This document shows positions 1 to 9,084 of a DNA stretch of 64,000 nucleotides, in pieces. Under the pieces are notes generated by a model that did no database searches, was not told the DNA's origin, and worked only from the letters and a program-made list of their open reading frames with translations. Origin of the DNA: an uncultured Coriobacteriaceae bacterium. Lineage in GTDB: Bacteria; Actinomycetota; Coriobacteriia; Coriobacteriales; Coriobacteriaceae. Positions within the stretch are counted from its first letter, which is position 1. Each line of letters starts with the position of its first letter. The translations under genes were made by a program, and so were the position numbers. Location of the stretch: positions 349,190 to 413,189 of the forward strand of contig CALUOP010000001.1 in assembly GCA_944322305.1 (NCBI GenBank), read 5' to 3'.

Positions 1-489
1 CCGGTGCTGCGGCAAAAAAGAGAGCCGCCTGGCGGCGAGCTCTCGTGGTGGACCCTGCGCAAAAACACCGCGTCCGCACTGGCAGGAAAACCCTGTTCGG
101 CGCGAACGCGGTGTCACGGGCTTGTGTGCCGTCCACCGATGCGCTTTTGCGCAGGCCGAACGCGTGCCCTAATTCGTACATAACTATGCTAGAAGCATGC
201 CGATTCGATTGCAAGGCACCTTCCATACCTGCGTCCCAACCATGCACAGAAGCTTCACATGAAGCTGAATCTCCCCTGTTAGCACGGGGCGTTTGGCGGT
301 AAGGGCTGCCGCGGAACGGGCGTTGAGGGCAGCCTGTCAGGGCGCCGGGCGCGGTGTCAGGTTGGCGGGAGCTCGCGGCGCGGGCGGCGTCGCGTCAAGC
401 CGGCAGGCAGCCGGCGTCGCGGGTGGCGTTGTGGGCGGCGTCGCGGGCACTTCTCGCCTACAATGGCACCAACTAGCAGAGGAGGCATC
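1..489. other. leader region without a recognisable gene
   Basis: I see no convincing gene here. The short open frames have no ribosome binding site and poor codon use. A moderately AT-rich patch around 165-200 could hold a promoter for the gene starting at 490, but no clean -35/-10 pair is visible. Bases 21-44 form a weak GC-rich inverted repeat that may be the end of a terminator belonging to a gene outside the window. Confidence 0.5.
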
Positions 490-1632
490 ATGACCGCTCC
501 CGATCCCGCCGCGCGCCGCACCCGAGACGCCTGGCCGCGCACGCTCGAAACCGCCCGCCTCGTTTTGCGCCCTTGGCGCGAGCAAGACGCCGAGACAGCC
601 TTCCCCTACATGCACGACCCCGCCGTGGGCCCGCGCGCCGGCTGGCCTGCGCACCGCACCGTGGAAGAGAGCCGCCGCATCGTGCGCGAGGTGCTCGCCG
701 TGCCCGAGAACTACGCCATCACGCTGAAGCGCTTGGCGCCCTTCGACCTGCCCATCGGCACCATCGGGCTCAAAGGCCCGGGGGCGAGCAACTTTGCCGG
801 CACGGGCGAGGCCGAGATCGGCTACTGGATCGGCCGGCCGTTCTGGGGCCACGGCATCGCGCCCGAGGCGACCATCGAGATCATCCGCCACGCCTTCGAG
901 GACCTGGGGCTTGCGGCCGTATGGTGCGCCTACTACGAGGGCAACGAGCAGAGCCACCGCGTGATGGAGAAGGCCGGGCTTATCCCCCACCACGTGGTCG
1001 AGAACGCCGCGCGGCCGCTTTTGGGCGACACCGCCACCGAGTACGTGACGCGCCTCACCCGCGCGGAGTGGGAGCGCGGGCGCGCGCAGGACCCCGTGGA
1101 CGCGGCAACGCGCAGCGCCCAGCAGGCAGAGCGCGCGCGGATCGAGCACGGCATGCGGCGCATCGCGTTCATCCGCTCCGGCGGGCAGACGGGATCGGAC
1201 CGGGGAGCGCTCGACGCGGCGCGGGCGGCAGGCGTCGCCATCTGCGGCTGGTGCCCGGCCGGCGGCCTCGCCGAGGACATGGACGCCGCACCCGGGCTGC
1301 TCGGCCCCTACCCCGAGCTTGCCGAGACGCCGTCGGCGGGCTACATGCAGCGCACCGCCTGGAACGTGCGCGACTCCCACGCCACGCTGGTGGTCTCGCC
1401 CGACGGCGTGGAGCCCGCGAGCGGCACCAGCGCCACCGTCGACCTCGCGCGCGCCTACGGACGGCCCGTGTTCGTCGCAGACCGCGTCGACGACCTGCCG
1501 GCCATCCGCGCGTGGCTCGCCGAGGTGGGGCGCGACCTCACGCTCAACGTCGCCGGCCCGCGCGGGAGCAAGGTCCCCACGGCCTACGCCATGACGCACG
1601 ACATCGTGCGGCAGCTGCTGGAGGACGCGTAG
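490..1632 (+). CDS. GNAT acetyltransferase fused to a cpYpsA (SLOG) domain
   Basis: A 380-residue two-domain protein. Residues about 14-190 are a RimJ/RimL-type GNAT acetyltransferase (LETARLVLRPW at the start, a GYWIGRPFWGHGIA acetyl-CoA segment, then the usual C-terminal strand). Residues about 225-380 match the circularly permuted YpsA family, often annotated as putative molybdenum carrier: SGGQTGSDRGALDAA, GWCPAGG, RTAWNVRDS and a late SGTSAT loop. SLOG domains bind nucleotide-like ligands; the acetyltransferase substrate is unknown. I chose the ATG at 490 because AGAGGAGG lies just before it; an in-frame ATG at 463 has no such site. The next gene is convergent, so the gene looks monocistronic. 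The domain calls are confident, the joint function is not known. Confidence 0.85.
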   Translation: MTAPDPAARRTRDAWPRTLETARLVLRPWREQDAETAFPYMHDPAVGPRAGWPAHRTVEESRRIVREVLAVPENYAITLKRLAPFDLPIGTIGLKGPGASNFAGTGEAEIGYWIGRPFWGHGIAPEATIEIIRHAFEDLGLAAVWCAYYEGNEQSHRVMEKAGLIPHHVVENAARPLLGDTATEYVTRLTRAEWERGRAQDPVDAATRSAQQAERARIEHGMRRIAFIRSGGQTGSDRGALDAARAAGVAICGWCPAGGLAEDMDAAPGLLGPYPELAETPSAGYMQRTAWNVRDSHATLVVSPDGVEPASGTSATVDLARAYGRPVFVADRVDDLPAIRAWLAEVGRDLTLNVAGPRGSKVPTAYAMTHDIVRQLLEDA

Positions 1633-1691
1633 CGCCCGCGCCGGCTGCGGGCGCTACGGTTGCGGGCGCAGCGGCGGTTCTCGCAAAAGCA

Positions 1692-1885
1692 ACGGTTACG
1701 CATAGCTTCTCCAGCGGCGGAAGAAAAGGGCGACGGTTACGCATAGCTTCAACCGCGCGTTTTGCATAGTCATGCGCAACCGCACCCCTTCTGCCAGGCA
1801 AAACGCAAGAAGCTCCGGTTATGCCGCATAAAACCTCGCGCAAAGATATGCGTAACCGCCACTTCGCAAAAAGCATGCGCAACCG
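1692..1885. repeat. cluster of short CGGTTACGCATA-type repeats
   Basis: This non-coding stretch carries repeated copies of a 12-base motif in both orientations. An exact 18-base direct repeat, acggttacgcatagcttc, lies at 1692-1709 and 1733-1750. Reverse-oriented or variant copies lie at 1771-1782 (catgcgcaaccg), 1816-1824 (cggttatgc), 1847-1858 (tatgcgtaaccg, the exact reverse complement of the core) and 1874-1885 (catgcgcaaccg). Forward copies come first and mostly reverse copies follow. No reading frame explains them. Confidence 0.7.
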
Positions 1886-1923
1886 GCGCCTCTCGCTACC
1901 CGCCCTCTTAGCGATAACAGCAA

Positions 1924-1955
1924 AAGCGGCGCGACCCCGCGGGGCCGCGCCGCTT
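1924..1955 (-). terminator. Rho-independent terminator of the histone-like-tail gene
   Basis: A perfect 10-base stem (aagcggcgcg at 1924-1933, cgcgccgctt at 1946-1955) lies just past the stop of the minus-strand gene at 1986. Read on the minus strand, the stem is followed by TTTTGCTGTT, a usable U-rich tail. Confidence 0.75.
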
Positions 1956-1985
1956 CACGTGCGCAAGGATCTTGCGTTCGCGCGC

Positions 1986-3230
1986 CTACTTCTTGGTGGC
2001 AGCGGACTTCTTAGCCGCCGGCTTGGCCGCAGGCTTCGCAGCGGCCTTGGGTGCGGCGGCCTTCTTAGCCGGGGCAGCCTTGGCAGCAGCCGGCTTGACG
2101 GCGGCCTCGGGCTCCTCGGACTTCGGCGCAGCGGCCTTGGCGGCCGGGACAGCCTTGGCAGCGGGCTCGGCCTTAACCGCGGCGGCCGGCTTCGCGGCGG
2201 CCTTCTTGGCCGGAGCGGTCTTGGCGGCCGGGGCGGCACCCAGGCCGATCTTCTCGGCATAGGCGGCGAGCTCGGTGAAGGCGCTCTTCTTCACGCCGGC
2301 GGCGGTGCTGAGCACAGCCTCGATGGCGGCCACGGCCTCGGTAAGGTCGTAGCACGAGATGGCGGTCTTCTTGCCGTCGGGCAGCACAGCCTCGAGGCGC
2401 ACCTCGTCGGCAAACGTGCAGGACGCCTCGGGCAGCAGCACGTGCACGGTAACCTTGAAAGGCACGGCGCCCTTGGTCATGACCACGGACAGCTCCACGG
2501 TGTCGGAACCGTCCTCCCAGTCGACCGAGCCCTCGGCGGGCTTCACCACGTCGGCCAGGTAGTCCTCGAGCTCCTCCACAAAGCCCTCGACCCCGTCCTC
2601 GAAGAAGGCCAGCTCGGCCTCGACGTCGGCCACGGCGTCGACGAACGTGTCGGACACGCCGGCGTAGCACACCTTGCCGCCCACGAAGACCGCCCACGGG
2701 TACGCCTCGCCCTCGCCGTCGTCGACCGGGTCAAGCGCCACGGCCACGGTGACCTTGCCGGCAACCGCGCGCACCGCGCTCCACTCAACCGCATCGTCGA
2801 GCCCGGAGGCGCCGCGCACCAAGCTCAGGCCGCGGGGCAGATCCAGATCCTCCACGATGTGGTCGAAACGCGCCTTGAGGTCGTCGGTGGCCTCGCTGAA
2901 GTAATCCTTGAACTCCTTGGCGTAGGCCTTGAGCTTGGCCTGAGTGATGCCGAACGCCTTGGCGATGTCCTTCTCAGCCTTGAACGTGAGCACCGGCCAC
3001 GCGAGCGAGCGGCGCGTCACGTAATCGTGATCCTTGGTCACGGTGACCTGCGGGTACAGGCCGTACTTCTCGATCATAGCCTTCATGTCGGCCGCGTCGA
3101 GGTCGTGATCGACCGCGAAGCTCACGAAGCTGCCCAGGCTCTCCAGGGCGTAGTACTCGCTGCGCGCGCAACGCTCGTCGAACTCGGCCAGCGCCTGCTC
3201 GCGGGCAACCTGCTTGTCGATCTCTTCCAT
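1986..3230 (-). CDS. acidic protein with an Ala/Lys/Pro-rich histone H1-like tail
   Basis: A 414-residue protein of unknown function. Residues 1 to about 320 form an acidic, apparently globular body that I do not recognise. Residues about 322-414 are a low-complexity tail of AAKPA/PAKKAA-type repeats ending in KKSAATKK, like the C-terminal domain of histone H1 or the tails of actinobacterial nucleoid proteins. DNA or polyanion binding by the tail is inference. I chose the ATG at 3230 because GAAGGAG stands seven bases upstream; the frame stays open further upstream without a credible start. The gene stands alone and ends in a good terminator. Confidence 0.75.
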   Translation of the reverse strand: MEEIDKQVAREQALAEFDERCARSEYYALESLGSFVSFAVDHDLDAADMKAMIEKYGLYPQVTVTKDHDYVTRRSLAWPVLTFKAEKDIAKAFGITQAKLKAYAKEFKDYFSEATDDLKARFDHIVEDLDLPRGLSLVRGASGLDDAVEWSAVRAVAGKVTVAVALDPVDDGEGEAYPWAVFVGGKVCYAGVSDTFVDAVADVEAELAFFEDGVEGFVEELEDYLADVVKPAEGSVDWEDGSDTVELSVVMTKGAVPFKVTVHVLLPEASCTFADEVRLEAVLPDGKKTAISCYDLTEAVAAIEAVLSTAAGVKKSAFTELAAYAEKIGLGAAPAAKTAPAKKAAAKPAAAVKAEPAAKAVPAAKAAAPKSEEPEAAVKPAAAKAAPAKKAAAPKAAAKPAAKPAAKKSAATKK

Positions 3231-3415
3231 CAGTACACTCCTTCGCATACCGTATCTTCGCGTGTGCACGCACGGCCGCGCCGCGCGTCCGCAATACCGC
3301 GGAAACACCCGCATATATATTTCATAATACTCGTTTTCCCTGCATAAGGGAAAGCCAAGGCGCCGCCTGTTAGCCGCCCGGAAACAAAACGGCAGCTCGG
3401 CGCCTTGCCCTAAAA

Positions 3416-3596
3416 CCCGGCAGGGGCGTCCGCAGCGTCGGGCGCGCGAGAACGCATACGCCAGGGATGCGTCACCGGTCAGCGAGGACGCTCCTGGCGA
3501 GGCACGTTGGCGCGAAGGCGGAAGCGCATGCGCCCCACGGCGATGCGCGACGCCTGATCGCCAAGGCGCCCGGCAGGGGCGCCCGCGGCGTCGGGC
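3416..3596. repeat. 28-base direct repeat upstream of the HAD gene's 3' end
   Basis: The segment at 3416-3443 recurs at 3569-3596 with two mismatches; both begin cccggcaggggcg. The second copy runs up to the stop codon of the HAD gene and contains an inverted ggcgcc pair that could act as a weak terminator. Between the copies there is no supported gene. Bases 3300-3350 are AT-rich and could hold the promoter of the minus-strand gene starting at 3230. Confidence 0.55.
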
Positions 3597-4474
3597 TACA
3601 GGTGCTGCTCCAGCCACACCGCCACGCCGTCTTCGGTGTCGGGCGGGCAGACCTCGTTGGCTACAGCCTTGATCTCGGGCGTGGCGTTGCCCATAGCCAC
3701 GAAGGTGCAGGGGCTCGCGCCGAAGGTAACGTCGTTGCCCGAGTCGCCAAAGGCCACGGCGCGGCGCTCGTCCACGCCGAGCTTCTCGCACAGGATGGAG
3801 AGGGCCGAGCCCTTGTTCACGCCCGCGCGCGTGATCTCGAGCTCGGTGGGGCCCACGCAGGCAAGCTCAAGCCCGCCGGTGGCCTCGCTCGCCTCAAGCG
3901 CGCGCATGGCGTCCTGCGTCTGCTGCTCGGTGTCGAACATGCAGCCGATCTTGAACACGTCGGTGGAGAGGTGCTCGAGCGCCTCGTCAACGGAGGGGAT
4001 TTCCTCGACCTCCTGACCGCTTGCCAGGGCGTTCTCAACAAAGCTGAAGTTCGTACGGTTCCCGTCGGCGGCGCCGCGGCCGGCGAACTTGTGGCGGCTC
4101 AGCTCGACGTCGAAGCCCGCCAGGCCGGGCGCGAACAGGCTCCACCCACCGCGGCCGGCCGTGCCTCCCACCGTGCGCACGCATGCGACGATGGCCTGAA
4201 CCTGCTTGACCGGCATCATGCGGGCAGCGACGATCTCGCCGGTGTGGGCGTTGCTCACGCAGGCGCCGTTCACCGTGATGTTCCAGTCGAGCCACGGCGC
4301 GTCCTTGAGGCTCGGGCCGAGCATGCCCAAGGGCCGGCCGCTCGCCACGGCGAGAAGCACGCCGGCGTTGTGCGCGGCCTCGAACGCGCGGATCACGCGG
4401 GGACGGATGAGCTTGGCGTGCTCGACGTACACCGTGCCGTCGAGGTCGAACGCCACTAAGTCGAAGTTGGGCAT
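3596..4474 (-). CDS. HAD-superfamily (Cof-type) phosphatase
   Basis: A 292-residue cytosolic haloacid-dehalogenase-type hydrolase. Motif I is DLDGT at residues 10-14 (nucleophile and acid/base aspartates), motif II is the ASGRP segment, and motif IV is GDSGNDV with a cap domain between. Length and layout fit the Cof/YidA group, which dephosphorylates sugar phosphates or flavin-type substrates; the actual substrate cannot be read from sequence. The ATG at 4474 has AAAAGGAG upstream. The gene is divergent from tcdA across about 290 bases that show no other feature. Confidence 0.85.
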   Translation of the reverse strand: MPNFDLVAFDLDGTVYVEHAKLIRPRVIRAFEAAHNAGVLLAVASGRPLGMLGPSLKDAPWLDWNITVNGACVSNAHTGEIVAARMMPVKQVQAIVACVRTVGGTAGRGGWSLFAPGLAGFDVELSRHKFAGRGAADGNRTNFSFVENALASGQEVEEIPSVDEALEHLSTDVFKIGCMFDTEQQTQDAMRALEASEATGGLELACVGPTELEITRAGVNKGSALSILCEKLGVDERRAVAFGDSGNDVTFGASPCTFVAMGNATPEIKAVANEVCPPDTEDGVAVWLEQHL

Positions 4475-4767
4475 GGGACTCCTTTTGCGCGCTCAGCGCG
4501 CCTTGCGGTCGTTTTTTCCGCGCACCATCATACGCGCGCTGCGCGGACGCGTCGGTAAGGGGACGGCAAGCCCTTGGGATTCCCACGTTTTGCGCACGAA
4601 CGACAAGCGTGGACGATGCGGCGCAGGCGCGGGACGGGGCGCGTCGGCAACGCAGGCAAGGCGGCGCGGGCGCGAGCCCCCGAGGGGAACGGGCCCGCAG
4701 CGCCGCGATTGAACCCGCGCGCAGCCTCTCCTATCATGGGCGGTGTCACGCAACGCAAAGGAGCCCC

Positions 4768-5580
4768 ATGTCGTCATCGCCCACCGAAACCGCCGCCGTC
4801 ACATCTGCCGCGCCCTCCCCCGCCGAGACGGGCTCGACGGGCACCGACCCCGCCGAAGCGCCCTTCTCCCGGCTGGAGCTCGCCGTGGGCGCCGACGGCT
4901 TCGAGCGCCTGCAGCGCGCCCGCGTGCTGGTGCTCGGCCTCGGCGGCGTGGGATCGGCCTGCGCAGAGGCGCTGGTGCGCGGCGGGGTGGGCGCCCTCGT
5001 GCTCGTGGACGGCGACACGGTGCAGCCGAGCAACCTCAACCGCCAGGTCATCGCCTTCACCGACACCCTCGGCATGCGCAAGACCGAGGCGGCCCGCCTC
5101 ATGGCGCGCCGCATCAACCCCGAGACCCGAATCGAGACGGTCGACCGCTTCGTGCTGCCCGAGGACCTCCCCGAGCTTCTCACCGAGACGGGCGCCGCAG
5201 ACGGCGGCGTTGACTACGTGGTGGACGCTGTCGACACCATCGCCACCAAGATCGCGCTGGCTGAGGCATCCGAACGCTACGGCTTCAGGCTCGTAAGCTC
5301 CATGGGCACGGCCATGAAGGTGCGCCCCGAGCTGCTGGAGGTAACCGACATCGAGAAGACCGCGGGCGACCCGGTGGCGCGCGTCATGCGCCGCGAGCTG
5401 CGCAAACGCGGTATCCGCCACCTCACCGTGGTGTGCTCGACCGAGCATCCGCGCCGCCGCGCCGAAGCCCCCGGTGCCGAGCCGGGCAGGCGCGCGCCGC
5501 TCGGCACCGTATCCTTCGTGCCACCGGTGGCAGGCATGCTCATGGCCGGCGAGGTCATCCGCACGCTCGCAGATCTGTAA
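4768..5580 (+). CDS. tcdA: tRNA threonylcarbamoyladenosine dehydratase
   Basis: A 270-residue ThiF/MoeB/HesA-family enzyme. TcdA (CsdL/YgdL) activates N6-threonylcarbamoyladenosine in tRNA with ATP and cyclises it to ct6A. Visible are the Rossmann GLGGVGS nucleotide loop at about residues 55-61, the VDGD strand, SNLNRQ, the VVDAVD segment and the family-specific SSMGTAMKVRP. The protein ends with the usual hydrophobic stretch VPPVAGMLMAGEVI. The first 35 residues are a Ser/Thr/Ala-rich extension. I chose the ATG at 4768 because CAAAGGAG precedes it; the frame is open upstream only as GC-rich noise. MoeB-like adenylyltransferases are the main alternative, but the DIEKTAGDPVARVMRRELRKRG region favours TcdA. 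Confidence 0.85.
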   Translation: MSSSPTETAAVTSAAPSPAETGSTGTDPAEAPFSRLELAVGADGFERLQRARVLVLGLGGVGSACAEALVRGGVGALVLVDGDTVQPSNLNRQVIAFTDTLGMRKTEAARLMARRINPETRIETVDRFVLPEDLPELLTETGAADGGVDYVVDAVDTIATKIALAEASERYGFRLVSSMGTAMKVRPELLEVTDIEKTAGDPVARVMRRELRKRGIRHLTVVCSTEHPRRRAEAPGAEPGRRAPLGTVSFVPPVAGMLMAGEVIRTLADL

Positions 5581-5697
5581 GGAAACGCCGGGCAAGGACC
5601 TACCGTGCCCGCCGTCCGCAACCGCTTCCGGCAGGTCATCCAGAGCCGCCCGCCCCTCCTGCCCCGCGCCCTGCGCAGGCCAACCTCAGCGCACCCC

Positions 5698-7617
5698 TCA
5701 CGCGCGCTCGGGCAGCACGCCCTCGCGGTAAGCCGCCAGCAGCTGGCGCAGGTCGCTGATCTGCTCGCGGATCTCCTCGCCCGCGTCGGTGTCGGCCACC
5801 ATCACGGTGCGCTCCACCGGCTCGAAGCAGTCGGTTATGCTCGTGATGTCGGCGTTCTCCTCCAGCGCCTCCTCCACCGACTCGAACGGCCGGTGCTCCT
5901 TGATCCGCATCCCGTGGCTCGAGTAGATGAGCGTGTAGCCGGCGATGCCGGTGGTCTGCCGATACGCGCGGCAAAAGCCGCCGTCGATCACCAGCAAGCG
6001 CCCGTCGGCGCGCACCGGGCCCTCGCCGTCTTTGGCCCGCACGGGCGTGTGGCCGTTGACGATGTGGGCGTGCTCGGCAGGCAGGCCGAACGCCCGCAGA
6101 ATCATGCGGCACACGGCGGGGTCGCGCGCCAGGCGGTAATAGGGGTTTTGCGGCTCGTCCCACGCGCGCTCGTCCGCCACGAACGAGTGCTCGAAGGTCT
6201 TGACCGTCCGCCCCGTAAGCGGCGAGTTCCGCCCGCACCACAGGTACCACATCCAGTCGAGGTCGTCTTCGGCCCGCGTGCGCCACGCGCGGCGCGCCAC
6301 CGCGTCGCAGAAGTCAAAGAGGCACGGCCCCGCATGCTGCGCGCCGTCCGACAGCACGGCCGAAAACGTCCCGTCCTCGTTGAGGGGCACGCAGCCGTGG
6401 AACAGCAGGTTGCGGTTGCACGCCAGGTACAGCGAGCCGCGCTCGTACAGGAAGCTCACGTGGCGCCGCAGGCGGGCGTTGCCCGTAAACGCCTCGGCGA
6501 GCTGGGCGACAAGGGCCGACTCCTCGTCGCTGAGAGCGTACGGGTCGGCCGGGTCCACCGTGGGGAAGTCGCAGGTGGCAAGCGGCCAGCGCGTGCCGGC
6601 GATCTCCACCGTGCCGCCCTTTCGGTCGAGCTTGTCCAACAGCAGGCGGTCGGCCATGTCGAACTCGGGATGGCGCCTGACGATCTGCCCCTCGAGCTTT
6701 GCCAGCATCACGTTGACGGCCTTCACCAGCGGCGTGAGCCCCCAGCGCCTCTCTTCGCCCTCGTCGCGCCGGTACGTGCGCTCCGCGAAGAACGCCAGCT
6801 CGCGCAAGCCGATGCCGTAGCCGCGCTCCAACACCTCGAAGTTGTCATAGCGCAGGTTGTTGCGCAGCACCGTCATGATGCAGGCGGGCTCACCGGCGGC
6901 CGCACCCATCCACAGCACGTCGTGGTTGCCCCACTGGATGTCCACGTTGTGGTGGGCCATGAGCACGTCCATGACCTTGTCGGCGTGCGCGCCGCGGTCG
7001 TAAACGTCGCCCACGATGTGCAGGCGGTCGACGGCCAGGCGCTTGATGAGCGCGGCGAGCGAGGCGATGAAGTCGGCGGCAGAGCCGGTCTCGATGATCG
7101 AGGCCACGATGCGCTCGTGGTAGCGCACGCGGTAGTTCTCCTCGTCGGGGTGGGTGTGGAGCAGCTCGTCGATGATGTAGGCGTACGCGGCGGGCAGGGC
7201 CTTGCGCACCTTGGAGCGCGTGTAGCGCGCCGAGAGGCGCCGGGCCACGCGCACCAGCCGCGCAAGCGTTTCCTGGTACCACGCCGGCGAGTCGAGCCGC
7301 GCCTGCCGCACGCGGGCGAGCTTCTCGCGCGGGTAGTAGATGAGGGTGCGCAGCTCGGCCTTCTCGCCGGCGCCGAGCGCGTCGCCGAAGACGGCGTCCA
7401 CGTGCTCGCGCACCACGCCCGAGCAGTTGTTCACGATGTGCATGAACGCCTCGTACTCGCCGTGGACGTCGCTCATGAAGTGCTCGGTGCCCTTGGGCAG
7501 GTTGAGGATGGCCTGCAGGTTGATGATCTCGGAGGAAGCCGCCTGCTGGCTGGGGAACTGACACGCGAGCAGCCTCAGGTACCTGAGGCGCTCGGGCGCC
7601 AAGCTGAGTGCGATCAT
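5698..7617 (-). CDS. fbp: fructose-1,6-bisphosphatase, class III
   Basis: A 639-residue class III FBPase, a metal-dependent calcineurin-like phosphatase of gluconeogenesis that makes fructose 6-phosphate; Bacillus Fbp is of similar length. Metal-site motifs appear in order: MSDVHGEYEAF, GDVYDRG, WGNHDVLWMGA and NGHTPV. The conserved start LRYLRLLACQFPS and the INLQAILNLPKGTEHF block leave no doubt about the family. The ATG at 7617 is preceded by GAAAGGACG. The gene is convergent with tcdA. It starts about 150 bases from the truncated DeoR-type gene, which reads in the same direction. Confidence 0.92.
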   Translation of the reverse strand: MIALSLAPERLRYLRLLACQFPSQQAASSEIINLQAILNLPKGTEHFMSDVHGEYEAFMHIVNNCSGVVREHVDAVFGDALGAGEKAELRTLIYYPREKLARVRQARLDSPAWYQETLARLVRVARRLSARYTRSKVRKALPAAYAYIIDELLHTHPDEENYRVRYHERIVASIIETGSAADFIASLAALIKRLAVDRLHIVGDVYDRGAHADKVMDVLMAHHNVDIQWGNHDVLWMGAAAGEPACIMTVLRNNLRYDNFEVLERGYGIGLRELAFFAERTYRRDEGEERRWGLTPLVKAVNVMLAKLEGQIVRRHPEFDMADRLLLDKLDRKGGTVEIAGTRWPLATCDFPTVDPADPYALSDEESALVAQLAEAFTGNARLRRHVSFLYERGSLYLACNRNLLFHGCVPLNEDGTFSAVLSDGAQHAGPCLFDFCDAVARRAWRTRAEDDLDWMWYLWCGRNSPLTGRTVKTFEHSFVADERAWDEPQNPYYRLARDPAVCRMILRAFGLPAEHAHIVNGHTPVRAKDGEGPVRADGRLLVIDGGFCRAYRQTTGIAGYTLIYSSHGMRIKEHRPFESVEEALEENADITSITDCFEPVERTVMVADTDAGEEIREQISDLRQLLAAYREGVLPERA

Positions 7618-7770
7618 AGCGTCCTTTCGGGAACGCGGCGGGCCGAGCGCGACGCGCGGAACGGCGGCATCCGGGCCTCTCGCCCGCGCGGCGCACCGTG
7701 CCCGCAGCGCCCAGCCGCCAGGCGCCAAGGCTGCCTGGAGGCGCGGCGTCCGCGCGCGGCCGCCGCGGCG

Positions 7771-8290
7771 CTAGATCACCTGAACGTCGGCGTTGTCGCA
7801 GGCGCGGAGGAACTCGTGCGGGAGCTCGCCGTCGAAGACCACCACGTCGACTGCGTCGAGGTCGCAGATCTGGAAGGTGCTGCGCCGGCCCACCTTGCTG
7901 GAATCCATAAGCACCACCGTTTGGTCGGCCCGCTCGATGCAGGCGCGCTTGAGGGCCGCGTCCTCGTCCGAGCCGCACATGAAGCCCGTGGAGCTCTGGA
8001 AGCTCGTAACGCCGAGGAAGAGCTGGTCGAAGCTCAGGCGGCGCACGTCCTCCGCGCTGCGCCCGCCGCAAACCGACAGGCTGCAGCGGTTGAGGTTGCC
8101 GCCGACGAGAATGGCGCGCACCTGCTCCAGGCGCGCAAGCTCGCAGGCGCAGGTGATGCTGTTGGTAAACACGATGGAGCGTTGGTCGGGAAGCTCGCGC
8201 GCGAGCATGGTGGTGGTGCTACCCGAGTCGAGGAACGGCGTGCCGTTGGGGCGCACCAGCTGGGCGGCCTTGCGCGCCACGGCATCTTCA
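7771..8290 (-). pseudogene. DeoR-family sugar regulator, N-terminal HTH missing
   Basis: About 170 codons of the C-terminal effector domain of a DeoR-family repressor remain. Present are FLDSGSTTTMLARELP, VFTNSI, LVGGNLNRCSLSVCGG, DQLFLGVTSF and the late LMDSSKVGR segment that binds phosphosugars. The helix-turn-helix half, normally the first 70-80 residues, is absent. Upstream of about 8290 the DNA instead codes on the other strand for the inside of a mannitol PTS permease. No start codon with a ribosome binding site exists for the remnant. It reads away from mtlA, so both genes have lost their 5' ends at one junction. Confidence 0.8.
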
Positions 8291-9054
8291 CGCCCATCGG
8301 CCTCACGCAGGTTCAGGAGACCAGCCGCTCCATCATGTACATGCTCGAGGCCAACCCCGGGCCTGGCGTGGGCGTGCTTTTGGCCTACTGCTTCTTCTGC
8401 CGCGACGCAAAGACGCGCCAGTCGGCACCCGGCGCGATCATCATCCATTTCTTCGGCGGCATCCACGAGATCTACTTCCCCTACGTGCTGATGAACCCCA
8501 AGGTTATCGTGGCGCCGATCCTGGGCAACATGGCCGCCATCGCGTGGTTCAGCCTGACCGGCTGCGGCCTGGTGGCGCCGGCCTCCCCGGGTTCGATCAT
8601 CGCGTTCCTGTCGATGACGCCGCCTGAGTACCTGCTGCCCACGATTGTCGGCGTGGCCATCGCCGCCGGCGTGTCGTTCGCAGTTGCCGCGCCCATCGTG
8701 CGCACCGCCGACGTGGCCAACCTCGACCAGGCCACCGAGCAGATGCGCGAGATGAAGGGCACCGCCGAGGCCGCCGTGATCTCGGACACCACCAACGGCC
8801 TGGTGATCTTCGCCTGCGACGCGGGCATGGGCTCCTCGGCCATGGGCGCCACGCGCTTCCGCAACCGCATCAAGGCCGACCGCCCCGACCTCACCGTGAA
8901 GCACTCCAGCGTTGACATCGTTCCGCCCGAGGCCGACATCGTGGTGTGCCAGCGCGTGCTGGCCAACATCTGCAAGATCCTTGAGGACGACACCGTGGTT
9001 GAGAAGCTCAAGACCACCACGGACGTTGACTGGGTGTTGAGCGTGCTCGCGTAA
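8278..9054 (+). pseudogene. mtlA: mannitol PTS EIICB, N-terminal half missing
   Basis: About 258 codons of a mannitol-specific PTS permease. The remaining EIIC part starts at HGIFTPIGLTQVQET and includes NPGPGVGVLLAY and FFGGIHEIYFPYVLMNP. A linker follows, then the EIIB domain with its phosphorylation site CDAGMGSSAMGA. Roughly the first 150 residues, which hold several membrane helices and the start codon, are missing, and there is no ribosome binding site at the boundary. A strong terminator follows the stop. EIIB still looks intact but could be made only from an internal ATG at 8334 without a clear ribosome site, so I treat it as broken. Confidence 0.85.
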
Positions 9055-9084
9055 GCGACGCGGCGCCCCTCCTCTCCCCACCGC

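Noticed and set aside
337..1599. 420-codon minus-strand frame opposite the GNAT-cpYpsA gene
   Set aside because: Shadow of a gene with clear domain motifs; no start signal.
5605..9054. Very long plus-strand open frame of 1149 codons
   Set aside because: It is antisense to fbp and the DeoR remnant and opens only because of high GC. Only its last 258 codons are real (mtlA remnant).
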